A DNA stretch of 64,000 nucleotides from Cyanobacteria bacterium RU_5_0 (GCA_012033255.1 JAAUSF010000008.1:1-64000); one strand, 5' to 3'. Positions 43,155 to 52,452 are shown, numbered from the stretch's first letter. The notes: a model not told the origin generated them from the sequence alone. Program-made: numbers and translations.

Positions 43155-46115
43155 ATGGATGCAAAGCTGATTAAAGGGAATCAACCGTTGCTGCTTAATG
43201 ATCTAAAGGTCGTATGGTTACTTCAGTCGGGTTCCTTAGCATTATTCGCAACTCGAATTCGCAATGGGGAAGCAGAGGGCGATCGTCGTCATCTCTTCAA
43301 TGTTTTCCCTGGTGAAGCTCTATTTGGGATTGCGCCTGATTCTGACGATGATTGTCTCAGCGTTATTGCGGTTGCCCTTGAACCCGCCGAAGTGGTTCCA
43401 CTTGAATTTTCTTGCAACGAGATAACGCCAGAGAAAGCTGATTTCTTCGATTTCACCCCTGACTCCCAACCCCTGATCCCTAATCCCCATGCCCTTGTGG
43501 AAAATTGGATTCACAAGATTGGTCAGGTCAGTGGTTTACCTCAGCCTAAGTTGGGCGATTTGCTGCCACCTGCTCAATATCTTTCTCTCCTGAAGGGACA
43601 AATTTTTCAATCCCGCGATCAGGTGGTATGGGTGCGGATTCAGCAAGGCACAGCACATTGGATGGGGTATCCAGAATTTCCGCTCACTCCAGAAACTCCC
43701 TGTTTTCCATTGGGAACGGGAATGTGGTTAGTTGCCGATGACAACCTCGAACTCTATGCTCGTGGGACGTCGGAAGTGGAAGGAAATCACGTCATCCACA
43801 ATGGCTTAGCGCATCTCTATACCTTTTTCCTCCGGTGGATCGAATGGGTTGAAGCGCAAGAGATGCAGGCAGCGTTACGCCAATTTCAAGCGAGGCAGCA
43901 ACTCAACCGCCAAGTGACTCAGCAAACCATTCAAAATCTGGCGGCTGTGCTTAAGCCACAACCCGATGGTTTCTTGCAGGCAGACACGCCGCTTCTGATT
44001 GCCGCAGGAGCCGTGGGAAAGGCACTAGGAGTGACGATCGAGCCGCCCATGCGATCGGAAGATCTGAAGCGGGTGAAAGAACCATTAGAGGCGATCGCTC
44101 GTTCTTCTCGATTGCGTTTGAGACGAGTTTTGCTGCGAGACAAATGGTGGAAAAAAGATGCTGGTCCACTCATCGCCTATACGTGTATCCATAAACACCC
44201 AGTTGCCCTGTTGCCGGTTGCTGGAAATCGATATGAACTGTTTGACCCGGTGGAAGCTGGGTTAGTGAACGAACCGGATACGCCTGTTGAATCTACCCCA
44301 AAATTAGCATCAGGTCGGATCGCGATCGATGATCAAGTGGCATCTACTCTTGAGCCGGTAGCATTCATGTTTTATCGACCGCTACCCGATGGCGTGATGC
44401 GGTCGATCGATTTACTCAAGTTTGCGCTTTCAGGACGACAACGCGATTTAATCGCCATTTTGTTAACTGGCGTTGCAGCGACGCTGTTAGGGATGTTGGT
44501 TCCGCAAGCCACTGCCGTCTTGATTGATCAAGCCATTCCTTATGGCAATGCCGGATTATTAGCTCAACTGGGAATTGGCTTGTTAGCCGTTGCGTTTGGC
44601 GGAACCTGTTTTCAGCTAGGGCAGGCGATCGCATCCATGCGAATTGAAACGATCTCAGATGCGTCACTACAGGCAGCCGTGTGGGATCGATTGTTGAAAT
44701 TACGAACGACTTTTTTCCGACACTATTCAGTTGGGGATCTCAATTCGCGTGTCTCCGGGATCAGTGCCATTCGGCGTAAGTTAAGCGGCACCGTTCTACA
44801 GACCATCTTTTCTGGCTTCTTTGCCCTGCTGAATTTAGGATTGCTGTTTTACTACAGTGTTTCGTTAGCGGTTCTGGCGTTAGTAGTCGCGATCGTCGTC
44901 ATGACATTCACGATCGTTTCCGGTACATTGCTGATTCGCAAGAATCGTCCGTTAATTGAGATTGAAGGTGAAATTATTGGTGTCATCATTCAGTTGATCA
45001 ACGGAGTTCCTAAACTGCGAATTGCAGGGGTTGAGGAACGCGCATTCGCTTACTGGGGACAAAAGTATACTAAACAACTCCGGCTGACTCTCAGTACTCA
45101 ACGGCTGGAAGATGCGGTAGTGTTGTTCAACACCATACTGCCGACCTTAACGACCGTGGCATTGTTTTGGTTAGCAAGTACGCTCATTACTCCCAATCCA
45201 GCCAATGCTACCCAATTGACAACAGGATCATTTCTAGCATTCAGCGTTGCCTATGGCACGTTCATTGGCGGTGTGACGAGCTTAAGCAGCACGGTGATCG
45301 AAGTACTCGACATCATTCCGTTATGGCAGCGATCGAAACCCATTCTCGCGGCTGAACCGGAAGTCGATCTGAATAAAGCTGATCCGGGGCGGCTGTTGGG
45401 TGAGATTGAGGTAGATCATGTTTCCTTTCGCTATCGAGAGGATGGGCCCCTGATTCTGGATGATGTCACACTCAACATTCAACCGGGAGAATTTATTGCG
45501 ATCGTCGGTACGTCTGGAAGCGGCAAATCGACACTATTTCGCTTGCTGTTGGGCTTTGACACTCCCATCTCTGGCACGGTTTATTACGACGGTCAAGACT
45601 TAGCCGGATTAGACGTTGCAGCCGTCCGACGACAGCTCGGTGTAGTGTTACAAAACAGCCGAATTAATGCGGGTTCAATCTTTGAAAATATTGCGAGTGG
45701 TGCGCTCATCTCAATGGATGAAGCATGGATGGCAGCCGAAATGTCTGGATTAGCCGATGATGTTCGGGCTATGCCAATGGAGTTACATACTGTTATCAGC
45801 GAAGGCGGAACGAACCTTTCCGGTGGACAACGGCAGCGATTGATTATCGCCCGCGCCTTGGCATTGAAACCCCGTATTTTATTGTTAGATGAAGCAACGA
45901 GTGCATTAGATAATCAGACGCAGGCGATCGTCAGTAAGAGTCTCGATCGACTCAAAGTCGCGCGAATCGTGATCGCTCACCGTCTCAGCACTATTCGGAA
46001 TGCCGATCGGATCTATGTTCTAGATGCGGGGCGAATTGCCCAACAAGGCACATTTGACGAATTAGCCACGCAACCCGGATTGTTTGCTCAGTTGATCCGT
46101 CGGCAAGTTACATAA
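43155..46115 (+). CDS. NHLP-type ABC exporter, second subunit
   Basis: 986 residues. An N-terminal 400 or so residues contain a cNMP/cupin-like start (LQSGSLALFATRI, then NVFPGEALFG) and a long region typical of TIGR03797 proteins. Then come six membrane segments and an ATPase with VGTSGSGKST, LSGGQRQRLIIARAL and LLLDEATSALD. No peptidase cysteine. It probably pairs with the C39 exporter. A Pro-rich in-frame stretch at about residues 101-114 (TPDSQPLIPNPHAL) is made from a dispersed repeat-like sequence (43450-43497). AAGGAA precedes the start. Confidence 0.92.
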   Translation: MDAKLIKGNQPLLLNDLKVVWLLQSGSLALFATRIRNGEAEGDRRHLFNVFPGEALFGIAPDSDDDCLSVIAVALEPAEVVPLEFSCNEITPEKADFFDFTPDSQPLIPNPHALVENWIHKIGQVSGLPQPKLGDLLPPAQYLSLLKGQIFQSRDQVVWVRIQQGTAHWMGYPEFPLTPETPCFPLGTGMWLVADDNLELYARGTSEVEGNHVIHNGLAHLYTFFLRWIEWVEAQEMQAALRQFQARQQLNRQVTQQTIQNLAAVLKPQPDGFLQADTPLLIAAGAVGKALGVTIEPPMRSEDLKRVKEPLEAIARSSRLRLRRVLLRDKWWKKDAGPLIAYTCIHKHPVALLPVAGNRYELFDPVEAGLVNEPDTPVESTPKLASGRIAIDDQVASTLEPVAFMFYRPLPDGVMRSIDLLKFALSGRQRDLIAILLTGVAATLLGMLVPQATAVLIDQAIPYGNAGLLAQLGIGLLAVAFGGTCFQLGQAIASMRIETISDASLQAAVWDRLLKLRTTFFRHYSVGDLNSRVSGISAIRRKLSGTVLQTIFSGFFALLNLGLLFYYSVSLAVLALVVAIVVMTFTIVSGTLLIRKNRPLIEIEGEIIGVIIQLINGVPKLRIAGVEERAFAYWGQKYTKQLRLTLSTQRLEDAVVLFNTILPTLTTVALFWLASTLITPNPANATQLTTGSFLAFSVAYGTFIGGVTSLSSTVIEVLDIIPLWQRSKPILAAEPEVDLNKADPGRLLGEIEVDHVSFRYREDGPLILDDVTLNIQPGEFIAIVGTSGSGKSTLFRLLLGFDTPISGTVYYDGQDLAGLDVAAVRRQLGVVLQNSRINAGSIFENIASGALISMDEAWMAAEMSGLADDVRAMPMELHTVISEGGTNLSGGQRQRLIIARALALKPRILLLDEATSALDNQTQAIVSKSLDRLKVARIVIAHRLSTIRNADRIYVLDAGRIAQQGTFDELATQPGLFAQLIRRQVT

Positions 46116-46142
46116 CAATCTGCACACCACAAATTTCCAGAA

Positions 46143-46184
46143 TTCTTGTGGGATGATGGGCATCTTGCCCGTCCACTTGTGCAA
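46143..46184. repeat. Palindromic dispersed repeat, family C, copy 1
   Basis: TTCTTGTGGGATGATGGGCA then TCTTGCCCGTCCACTTGTGC. Related copies are at 49391-49427 (inverted) and 58604-58636. Confidence 0.6.
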
Positions 46185-46269
46185 AATAAATCCGGATTCG
46201 AGTCAGTTACGTAACCGCCATGTTCCGAGAGCTAAAGAAGATGCAACGCCAACCGTTTTTCGAGGGGTA

Positions 46270-47469
46270 TCAATGGGTGGGTTTGCTGACGATAATGCAG
46301 ATTCCAGCGATCAAGAGGGCAACGATACCAGCCAAGATAGCGGTCATAGGTGAAAAACGATCGGATTGATTCAGGACGCCAGCATACAAACTGTGAGCAG
46401 CATCGGCTCCTCCAAAAAAGAGTCCGACCCCTAAGCCTGTGTTCTTGGGGAAAACCAGATCTAACGTGAAGGGAAGCGTTCCGTTAATGATTAGGCTAAA
46501 AGCAATGCCCAACCCGATCGCCACAATCAGCGCGAAGGAATCACTGAAAACCAATGGCATTAACCCCAAAAACACAGCTACGGCACCTAAGCCAATCAAC
46601 ATCGTTTTGGTGTTACCCAGATAAACAGCTAATTTGCCAGCCGGAAAAGCCGCGATCGCCAATGTCAGAAACATTGCGCCAATGATCATCGGGGGATGAA
46701 TGCTATCAAGCTGAGCCGTGAGCAGTTTAGGAAAGGTTTCAATGGCGAGGCGAAATGCCAATATCACGCCCAATCCGGTGATAAAAATGAGCGCGAGATG
46801 GACGATCGAGACTTGCTGATTCGATCGATCTACATTCTCCTCCAGACTAACAATCGGCGGATTACTGACCTTCAACCAAACTGCGCTCATCACCGTCAGA
46901 ATGGCAGCAAATACAAATGTCATCGGAGCGCCTAAACTCTTGATCAGTTGATTACCGAATGGGGCAACGGCTCCAACCAAACCGAACATTAACGTCAAAA
47001 GGCTAGCCGCTTGCGGCAGTTGAGACATCGGTGCATAGCGTCGCAATAGCGCCAATGCAGGACAACGAAACAGATTTGTGGTGATCGCCCAGGCAATCAG
47101 CAGGCTCGGTATAATCCAACGCATAGAACCAACCAACGGCGCTCCAACCGGAATTGCCACAAACAGTGCCGATGACAGAATCACACCCAGTGAAATAATG
47201 GGGAAGCGAGTTCCTTTTTGCTGTTGAATCTGATCGGAAAACCACCCAGCCCAAGGTTCAATTACGATCGCGACGATCGCCTCAATCAACAACAGCACCG
47301 GAGCAAACGCTTCTGAAAATCCCGCTTGAGTCACTAAGCCAGCTAAATGAACTCGATAGATCACCCAACTCAATGTAAATGAGCCATAAACTGCCGCTAA
47401 CGCAGCAACAGATATCCACACGATCGGTTGTTGCAATTGGGAGAGCGCAATCTGATTCGTGGTTTTCAT
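46270..47469 (-). CDS. MFS transporter, SLC45-like
   Basis: 399 residues with about 12 membrane segments. The inner loop between TM2 and TM3 reads EPWAGWFSDQIQQQKGTRFP, the usual MFS D-x-x-x-x-x-G-R-R-like signature, here shaped like sugar/SLC45 carriers. It is convergent with the NHLP exporter. Upstream (47601-47640) lies a direct-repeat array like that before the precursor peptide gene, so it may be co-regulated as an export or uptake partner. The substrate is unknown. Confidence 0.85.
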   Translation of the reverse strand: MKTTNQIALSQLQQPIVWISVAALAAVYGSFTLSWVIYRVHLAGLVTQAGFSEAFAPVLLLIEAIVAIVIEPWAGWFSDQIQQQKGTRFPIISLGVILSSALFVAIPVGAPLVGSMRWIIPSLLIAWAITTNLFRCPALALLRRYAPMSQLPQAASLLTLMFGLVGAVAPFGNQLIKSLGAPMTFVFAAILTVMSAVWLKVSNPPIVSLEENVDRSNQQVSIVHLALIFITGLGVILAFRLAIETFPKLLTAQLDSIHPPMIIGAMFLTLAIAAFPAGKLAVYLGNTKTMLIGLGAVAVFLGLMPLVFSDSFALIVAIGLGIAFSLIINGTLPFTLDLVFPKNTGLGVGLFFGGADAAHSLYAGVLNQSDRFSPMTAILAGIVALLIAGICIIVSKPTH

Positions 47470-47600
47470 GACGTTTCTTGGAATTCGTTTGGAATGGGTT
47501 TCAAGATCCTACCAAACCCAATTGGCAATGAGGTTGATAGTCAAAATTCTACAGAAAGATACCAGGTCAAACAGGCTCAAATCGGGCAGTTTCTTAAACT

Positions 47601-47640
47601 TCTGACTAAATCTGACTTTCTCCGACTTTTTCCGACATTT
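47601..47640 (-). promoter_or_regulatory. Phased direct-repeat array (GTCGG/GTCAG x4)
   Basis: Four decamers TCTGACTAAA, TCTGACTTTC, TCCGACTTTT, TCCGACATTT; on the minus strand, AAATGTCGGA then AAAAGTCGGA and two GTCAGA variants. 10-bp period, about 130 bases upstream of the MFS start. The first two units nearly equal the centre of the array at 38694-38714. Confidence 0.5.
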
Positions 47641-47797
47641 CCAATTTAACTCAACGCAACGATGAAAAAAATACCTGACTTTTTCTGGCTGACAAACTAA
47701 TGCAATTCTCTTAATTTGATACTTAAGGTTACTTAAACCCTCGAAACCCCAAGTGGAGTGTGTAATGCTTTTGAATCTAAACCATTTGGGATCGAGA

Positions 47798-47839
47798 AGA
47801 TGGAATCCGTTCCCGGATAGCCCCCTCCATCTTTTTTTC
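47798..47839 (+). terminator. Strong intrinsic terminator of an unidentified transcript
   Basis: Outer stem AGATGGA (47798-47804) with TCCATCT (47826-47832), inner stem ATCCG with CGGAT, then seven T. No plus-strand gene lies just upstream, so a short non-coding RNA beginning around 47700-47760 is possible. The rest of 47641-48060 holds no supported gene. Confidence 0.55.
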
Positions 47840-48060
47840 TAATTCAGCGCTCAGATTAGTAGAAACAACTGGCTTCAATTACGACCCTAACTTTGCCCAA
47901 CTTCCACAACGCTATAATAGGGTGGATAATCTCCTAAACTGCCCAGTTAATTGCTACCTACAGCATCAGTCAAAATCAAGTGGCGATCGCATAAAGTTTC
48001 ATCTGCGAATATGAATTGATGGGTGAATGAGATTGGACACAATAGTTATGTTTGGAGAGT

Positions 48061-48960
48061 ATGTTTGGAGCAGAGATAGTACTGAGCAGCATTACATCTG
48101 TGAGTAATATGCTGCATCAGCATAATGGATGGATACAGCTTAATCGTGACAGTAAAGAGGTGATATATCTTGATCACTCTGCTGGAATACAGAATCAATT
48201 TCCTCAAATTGCTCAATTCATTCTCGATCAATGTAACCTTGAATCATTTGAGAATGCTACTCCGATCGATGTTTTGTTTGATGGACAACCAATTCAGTTA
48301 ATTAATGATACAAGCGATGGAATTGTTGCCAGGAGACTTGGCTATTTCTTTACGCTTGATCCCTATTTACGTAACGCTTTTGAAGAGGCATTTACAGCAG
48401 GAATAGTCAGCAATCTTGATATAGAAATTGTCAGCCAACAAGGGCTTTACCGAGTGCAAGCAGAGGCTCAAAATATTTTTGATGCTGCCACGAAAAATGC
48501 GATCGTCCGTCTTTCAGATTGGTATGTCCTTGGGGACTATGAGACGCTTTGCACTGTATCACTAACCGGAATTGAAAACGAATTTAGTGAAGTTCTCTTG
48601 CGGGCGCAATACTATGCCACTTACGGTCAAGCTCTACAACCTTCCGTGTTTCAAGAGTCAGCAACTTTAGCGTTAAGTAGCTTAATCAGTCTTCGGCTGC
48701 AAGGAGAACCATTTCAATCCGCAGAGGAAGTCAGAGTGTTTCTACAAGATACACTCGCTCGATCGCGAAGACGCTATGACAGAGCAACCGATTTACCGCT
48801 CAGTTCCCCTGATCAAGACTCTGCATTTATTGCCGCCTGGTTAAATGAAAGACTCAATCATTTCTTCCCGACACCATTTCCAGATGGACAAGTGGAGTTT
48901 ACGGTTGACACTTCGGCCGGAATGGGAAATATCATTAGACCCGTGGTTGTTATGAACTGA
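48061..48960 (+). CDS. Hypothetical protein upstream of the rbc operon end
   Basis: 299 residues from the ATG at 48061; the start is uncertain because GGAGAG lies too close, and an in-frame ATG at 48109 is possible. No membrane segment, signal or nucleotide-binding motif. The chain is acidic and mixed alpha/beta, with phrases YLDHSAGIQNQFPQIAQFIL and DWYVLGDYETLCTVSLTG. The final third contains FLQDTLARSRRRYDRATDLP. I recognise no family. It is convergent with rbcS. Confidence 0.7.
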   Translation: MFGAEIVLSSITSVSNMLHQHNGWIQLNRDSKEVIYLDHSAGIQNQFPQIAQFILDQCNLESFENATPIDVLFDGQPIQLINDTSDGIVARRLGYFFTLDPYLRNAFEEAFTAGIVSNLDIEIVSQQGLYRVQAEAQNIFDAATKNAIVRLSDWYVLGDYETLCTVSLTGIENEFSEVLLRAQYYATYGQALQPSVFQESATLALSSLISLRLQGEPFQSAEEVRVFLQDTLARSRRRYDRATDLPLSSPDQDSAFIAAWLNERLNHFFPTPFPDGQVEFTVDTSAGMGNIIRPVVVMN

Positions 48961-49121
48961 ATCTTAGCCCACAGAGTGGACAGACATCCCTCAGAACAAC
49001 CGTGACATATTATTACCTATCCAAAAACCCATTTTGTAGGGCAAGCATTGCCCACCCTACCTGTGATAAATCAAATGCGATCGAGGTGTTCGGATAGACT
49101 CTAAGCTGTTCCACATTTATT
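48961..49121. other. Intergenic with a hairpin repeat
   Basis: GTAGGG...CCCTAC around GGCAAGCATTGCCCA (about 49036-49061) is a palindromic repeat after the hypothetical gene and may terminate it. The 8-bp CATTTATT at 49114-49121 is the left target duplication of the next element. Confidence 0.45.
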
Positions 49122-49380
49122 CCACCTGTAAATCTTTGTTGATTTTGCGATCGGTCGGGGCAGACCTACGTGTCTGCCCTCTAATCCAGGGCGACGTGTC
49201 TGCCCTCTAATCCAAGGCGACGTGTCTGTCCTCTAATCCAGGGCGACGTGTCTGTCCTCTAATCCAAGGCGACGTGTCTCCCTCTAATCCAGGACGACGT
49301 GTCTGCCTCCCTCAGCCAGGGCGACCACGCCGGGATCGCCCCTACACCCCGCCCTGTATCAACAGAAAATTTACAGGTGG
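49122..49380. repeat. MITE-like element, copy 2, with internal tandem array
   Basis: TIRs CCACCTGTAAATCTTTGTTG (left) and the complement of CCACCTGTAAATTTTCTG (right). It is flanked by a perfect 8-bp target duplication CATTTATT (49114-49121 and 49381-49388). Inside, about six units of some 26 bp (GACGTGTCTGCCCTCTAATC with AAGGC or AGGGC) lie from about 49167 to 49315. No coding capacity. Confidence 0.8.
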
Positions 49381-49390
49381 CATTTATTTT

Positions 49391-49427
49391 GCACAAGTGG
49401 ACGGGCATTTTGCCCGTCCCACAAGAA
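49391..49427. repeat. Palindromic dispersed repeat, family C, copy 2
   Basis: GCACAAGTGGACGGGCATTT then TGCCCGTCCCACAAGAA, the inverted form of 46143-46184. It lies next to the MITE-like copy, just downstream of rbcS. Confidence 0.6.
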
Positions 49428-49468
49428 CTTTACTCAATCTGTGAGGTGCAGATTGAATAGGATTCAGC

Positions 49469-49810
49469 TTAGTATCTGTAGCCACTCGTACCAGGCTTAT
49501 GAACGATAAAGCTCATCACCTGACACTGCTTGATGTTGTCAAACGCCACTACGCGAATGTAGCTGTTAGAGAACTCAGAACGGCACTGTTGCACTTCAGC
49601 CAACACCTCTTGAGGCGATCGCGCATTAAACAGAGGCAGCTTCCACATTGTCCAGTAATACATGTCAGCCGCCGAGTCTTCATTGAACTCGACGCAGGGA
49701 ATATATCCTTGGTCGATCGTATATTGAATCTGCCGTGCAATCTGAGCATCGCTGAGCGGAGGCAGATAGGAAAAAGTTTCGTAACGACGCTCTTTGGGTA
49801 AAGTTTTCAT
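49469..49810 (-). CDS. rbcS: RuBisCO small subunit
   Basis: 113 residues from the ATG at 49810 ([20 protein letters not shown]); the longer frame to 49867 includes repeat sequence. Family phrases [23 protein letters not shown] and [20 protein letters not shown] are intact. It forms the L8S8 holoenzyme with RbcL. It is the last gene of the rbcL-rbcX-rbcS operon. Confidence 0.98.
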   Translation of the reverse strand: MKTLPKERRYETFSYLPPLSDAQIARQIQYTIDQGYIPCVEFNEDSAADMYYWTMWKLPLFNARSPQEVLAEVQQCRSEFSNSYIRVVAFDNIKQCQVMSFIVHKPGTSGYRY

Positions 49811-49863
49811 GGTTTTCTCAAACGTTAGTGAGTGGATTGTTGTCCTCTGCCCTTTGTCCTTTG

Positions 49864-49884
49864 CCAATGACCAATGACCAATGA
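49864..49884. repeat. Heptamer tandem repeat (CCAATGA)3
   Basis: Three perfect units abutting the rbcX stop codon, in the rbcX-rbcS gap. STRR-type sequence. Confidence 0.85.
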
Positions 49885-50283
49885 CTAAGAACTTTCTGAT
49901 TCTGAACCTGTAGACTGTTCAGGATTTGAGTTTGAAGCCGATGGATCGAATTGCGTCATGCGTTCGAGTTGCTGGCGACGATGCTGCATATTGGCTTGCT
50001 GAATCCCCGATCGCACCATCTCTGGCAAGAAATCACAGATTTCATTTGACAGATGCTCTCTGACCGTCAAAATCCGGAATGCCAAATCTTGCCTTTCCTG
50101 AAAGAGAGCCTGGACATAAGCTTCACCATCCTGGATACGCTCCTTTGTGGAAAAGCCTTGCAACCAAAATGCTCTCGGTGGATCAGTTTCATTGAGTTGA
50201 GCAATCACCGTTCGCACAGCTTGATACGTCAGGTAGCTGATTAGTACCTTGCTCGTATCGTTGGCAATCTGCTTTAGATCCAT
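49885..50283 (-). CDS. rbcX: RuBisCO assembly chaperone RbcX
   Basis: 132 residues. The all-helical chaperone is recognised by [40 protein letters not shown] and [20 protein letters not shown]. It binds the C-terminal tail of RbcL (EIKFEFEAV here) to help build the L8 core. A Ser/Asn-rich tail follows. Its place between rbcL and rbcS is the standard cyanobacterial order. Confidence 0.97.
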   Translation of the reverse strand: MDLKQIANDTSKVLISYLTYQAVRTVIAQLNETDPPRAFWLQGFSTKERIQDGEAYVQALFQERQDLAFRILTVREHLSNEICDFLPEMVRSGIQQANMQHRRQQLERMTQFDPSASNSNPEQSTGSESESS

Positions 50284-50371
50284 AAGTGGAAAGATGAATT
50301 AGGAAGGATGAAGAATAAATGACTTGATTTTTAACCGCCCGAAGAATAGAAAGAGGTTAGTGAAAAACACT

Positions 50372-50405
50372 TTCATCCTTCATCCTTCATCCTTCATCCT
50401 TCATC
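50372..50405. repeat. Heptamer tandem repeat (TTCATCC)4-5
   Basis: Four full units and one partial, running into the rbcL stop codon (50404-50406). Second STRR of the rbc operon, in the rbcL-rbcX gap. Confidence 0.9.
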
Positions 50406-51834
50406 AGACGGTATCAACAGCTTCAAATTCAAACTTGATTTCCTTCCACAGTTCGCAAGCTGCCGCCAACTCAGGACTCCAGCGAGTCGCTTCACGAATG
50501 ATGTCACCCCCTTCGCGCATGAGGTCACGCCCTTCGTTCCGCGCCTGAACACAAGCTTCCAGAGCTACTCGGTTAGCCGTTGCACCAGGAGCATTTCCCC
50601 ACGGGTGTCCTAGTGTACCACCACCAAACTGAAGTACAGAATCGTCACCGAAGATCTCGACCAGCGCAGGCATATGCCAAACGTGGATACCACCGGATGC
50701 TACTGCCATTACCCCAGGCATCGAAGCCCAATCTTGGGTGAAGAAAATTCCGCGAGAGCGATCTTGCTCAATATAGTTTTCGCGCAGCAGATCGATGAAA
50801 CCAAGGGTGATTGCCTTATCCCCTTCGAGTTTACCCACAACGGTTCCAGTGTGGATGTGGTCGCCGCCTGACATTCGCAAGCACTTCGCCAATACCCGGA
50901 AGTGCATCCCGTGGTTCTTCTGGCGATCGATTACCGCATGCATCGCTCGGTGGATGTGCAGCAAAATCCCATTGTCACGACACCACTTTGAGAGGGTAGT
51001 GTTAGCGGTGAAGCCTGCGGTTAAATAATCATGCATGATGATGGGCATTTTGAGTTCTTTCGCATACTCTGCCCGTTTCAGCATCTCTTCGCAGGTGGGA
51101 GCAGTACAGTTAAGGTAGTGCCCTTTGATTTCACCCGTTTCAGCTTGGGATTTGTGAATCGCTTCAGCCACGAAAGTGAAACGATCGCGCCAGCGTTGGA
51201 ACGGCTGAGAGTTGATATTTTCGTCGTCCTTGGTGAAGTCTAGACCGCCGCGCAAACACTCATACACAGCACGACCATAGTTCTTCGCAGACAGACCAAG
51301 CTTGGGCTTAATAGTGCAACCCAACAATGGACGACCATACTTATTAATCTTGTCGCGCTCAACCTGAATTCCGTGCGGCGGACCTTGGAACGTCTTCAAG
51401 TAGGCAACAGGAATCCGCAAATCTTCCAGACGGAGAGCTTTCAGAGCCTTAAACCCAAACACGTTACCTACGATCGAGGTCAGCATGTTGGTGACAGAGC
51501 CTTCCTCAAACAAATCCAGAGGATAAGCAATGTAAGCGATGAACTGATTGTCTTCACCGGAAACGGGTTCGATGTCATAACAACGACCCTTGTAGCGATC
51601 CAAATCGGTGAGTAGGTCAGTCCACACGGTTGTCCAGGTTCCGGTGGAAGATTCAGCCGCAACAGCCGCACCAGCTTCTTCAAAAGGCACTCCAGGCTGC
51701 GGAGTCACCCGGAAAGCTGCCAAAATGTCAGTATCTTTGGGTGTGTAATCTGGCGTGTAGTAGGTCAGACGGTAATCCTTAACCCCAGCCTGATACCCAG
51801 CTTTGGTCTGGGTTTTCGTTTGCGAGTATGACAT
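50404..51834 (-). CDS. rbcL: RuBisCO large subunit, form IB
   Basis: 476 residues. Calvin-cycle carboxylase fixing CO2 to ribulose bisphosphate; it works in carboxysomes. The carbamylated lysine and its acidic partners lie in [13 protein letters not shown] (about 196-208), the catalytic segment [11 protein letters not shown] is near 172, and loop 6 is in [10 protein letters not shown] (about 330-340). The start has AGGAAGGGAGATC immediately upstream. The terminal EFEAVDTV is the RbcX-binding tail. First gene of its operon. Confidence 0.99.
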   Translation of the reverse strand: MSYSQTKTQTKAGYQAGVKDYRLTYYTPDYTPKDTDILAAFRVTPQPGVPFEEAGAAVAAESSTGTWTTVWTDLLTDLDRYKGRCYDIEPVSGEDNQFIAYIAYPLDLFEEGSVTNMLTSIVGNVFGFKALKALRLEDLRIPVAYLKTFQGPPHGIQVERDKINKYGRPLLGCTIKPKLGLSAKNYGRAVYECLRGGLDFTKDDENINSQPFQRWRDRFTFVAEAIHKSQAETGEIKGHYLNCTAPTCEEMLKRAEYAKELKMPIIMHDYLTAGFTANTTLSKWCRDNGILLHIHRAMHAVIDRQKNHGMHFRVLAKCLRMSGGDHIHTGTVVGKLEGDKAITLGFIDLLRENYIEQDRSRGIFFTQDWASMPGVMAVASGGIHVWHMPALVEIFGDDSVLQFGGGTLGHPWGNAPGATANRVALEACVQARNEGRDLMREGGDIIREATRWSPELAAACELWKEIKFEFEAVDTV

Positions 51835-52218
51835 GATCTCCCTTCCTGTGAATCACTTTCGATCCGAACATAGGAACCCTTGCCTGCGCGTCCCAAATGG
51901 GGTGTGCAAGCGTGAGCCTCAGACAGCGACTTTTCCCGAAAATCTCAGTCGGTGTAAGCCAGAGCAGCTAGCAACTAACTTCAACTTATCTTTAGGTTGT
52001 TGCCCTGGGTGGGTTCAATCAAAACTATATCAGGAATGTAATAAGCGCAACTTTGAATCTTCTTAGCACATTGATAATTGTTATTTATCTTATTAACGCT
52101 TGGTAACGGTGTATCTACAGGTGCAAAGTCCTGTTTTTCTTTTTAAGCATTTCTAAATAAATTGATATAAGAGATGAAGTGTTTACTCTTGTATCAGGCG
52201 ATCGCAATCCAAAAATTT
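51835..52218. other. rbcL upstream control region
   Basis: About 380 bases with no gene, AT-rich towards 52070-52180. It should contain the rbc promoter, but no motif stands out enough to call. The boundary at 52219 is the MITE-like element. Confidence 0.4.
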
Positions 52219-52348
52219 CCATCTGTAAATTTTTTGTTGATGATGCGATCGGTCGGGGCAGACACATAGGTCTGCCCTCTACTCCAGGGCAACCACGCCG
52301 GGATTGCCCCTACACCCCGCCCTGTATCAACAGAAAATTTACAGGTGG
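52219..52348. repeat. MITE-like element, copy 3 (short form)
   Basis: 130 bp. TIRs CCATCTGTAAATTTTTTG (left) and the complement of CCACCTGTAAATTTTCTG (right). The interior has the GGGGCAGACAC palindrome and one AGGGCAACCACGCCGGGATT unit. A 5-bp AATTT flanks both sides, which could be chance. It resembles copy 2 without the internal expansion. Confidence 0.8.
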
Positions 52349-52416
52349 AATTTTTGCTTGGCGGCTCGTTGTTCAAGGGAAATTGGCTCTTATTCGAGAG
52401 GGATTGGATAAATCCT

Positions 52417-52452
52417 CCAAAACAAAAATCCTCAAGCCGATCGCTTGAGGAT
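52417..52452 (-). terminator. Terminator for the minus-strand gene 52586-52978
   Basis: Perfect 9-bp stem ATCCTCAAG (52428-52436) / CTTGAGGAT (52444-52452). On the minus strand it is followed by TTTTGTTTTGG. Confidence 0.75.

Noticed and set aside
49167-49315. Looked at first like a CRISPR-type array of about 26-bp units
   Set aside because: Units are contiguous with no unique spacers and sit inside a MITE-like element; no cas gene in the window.
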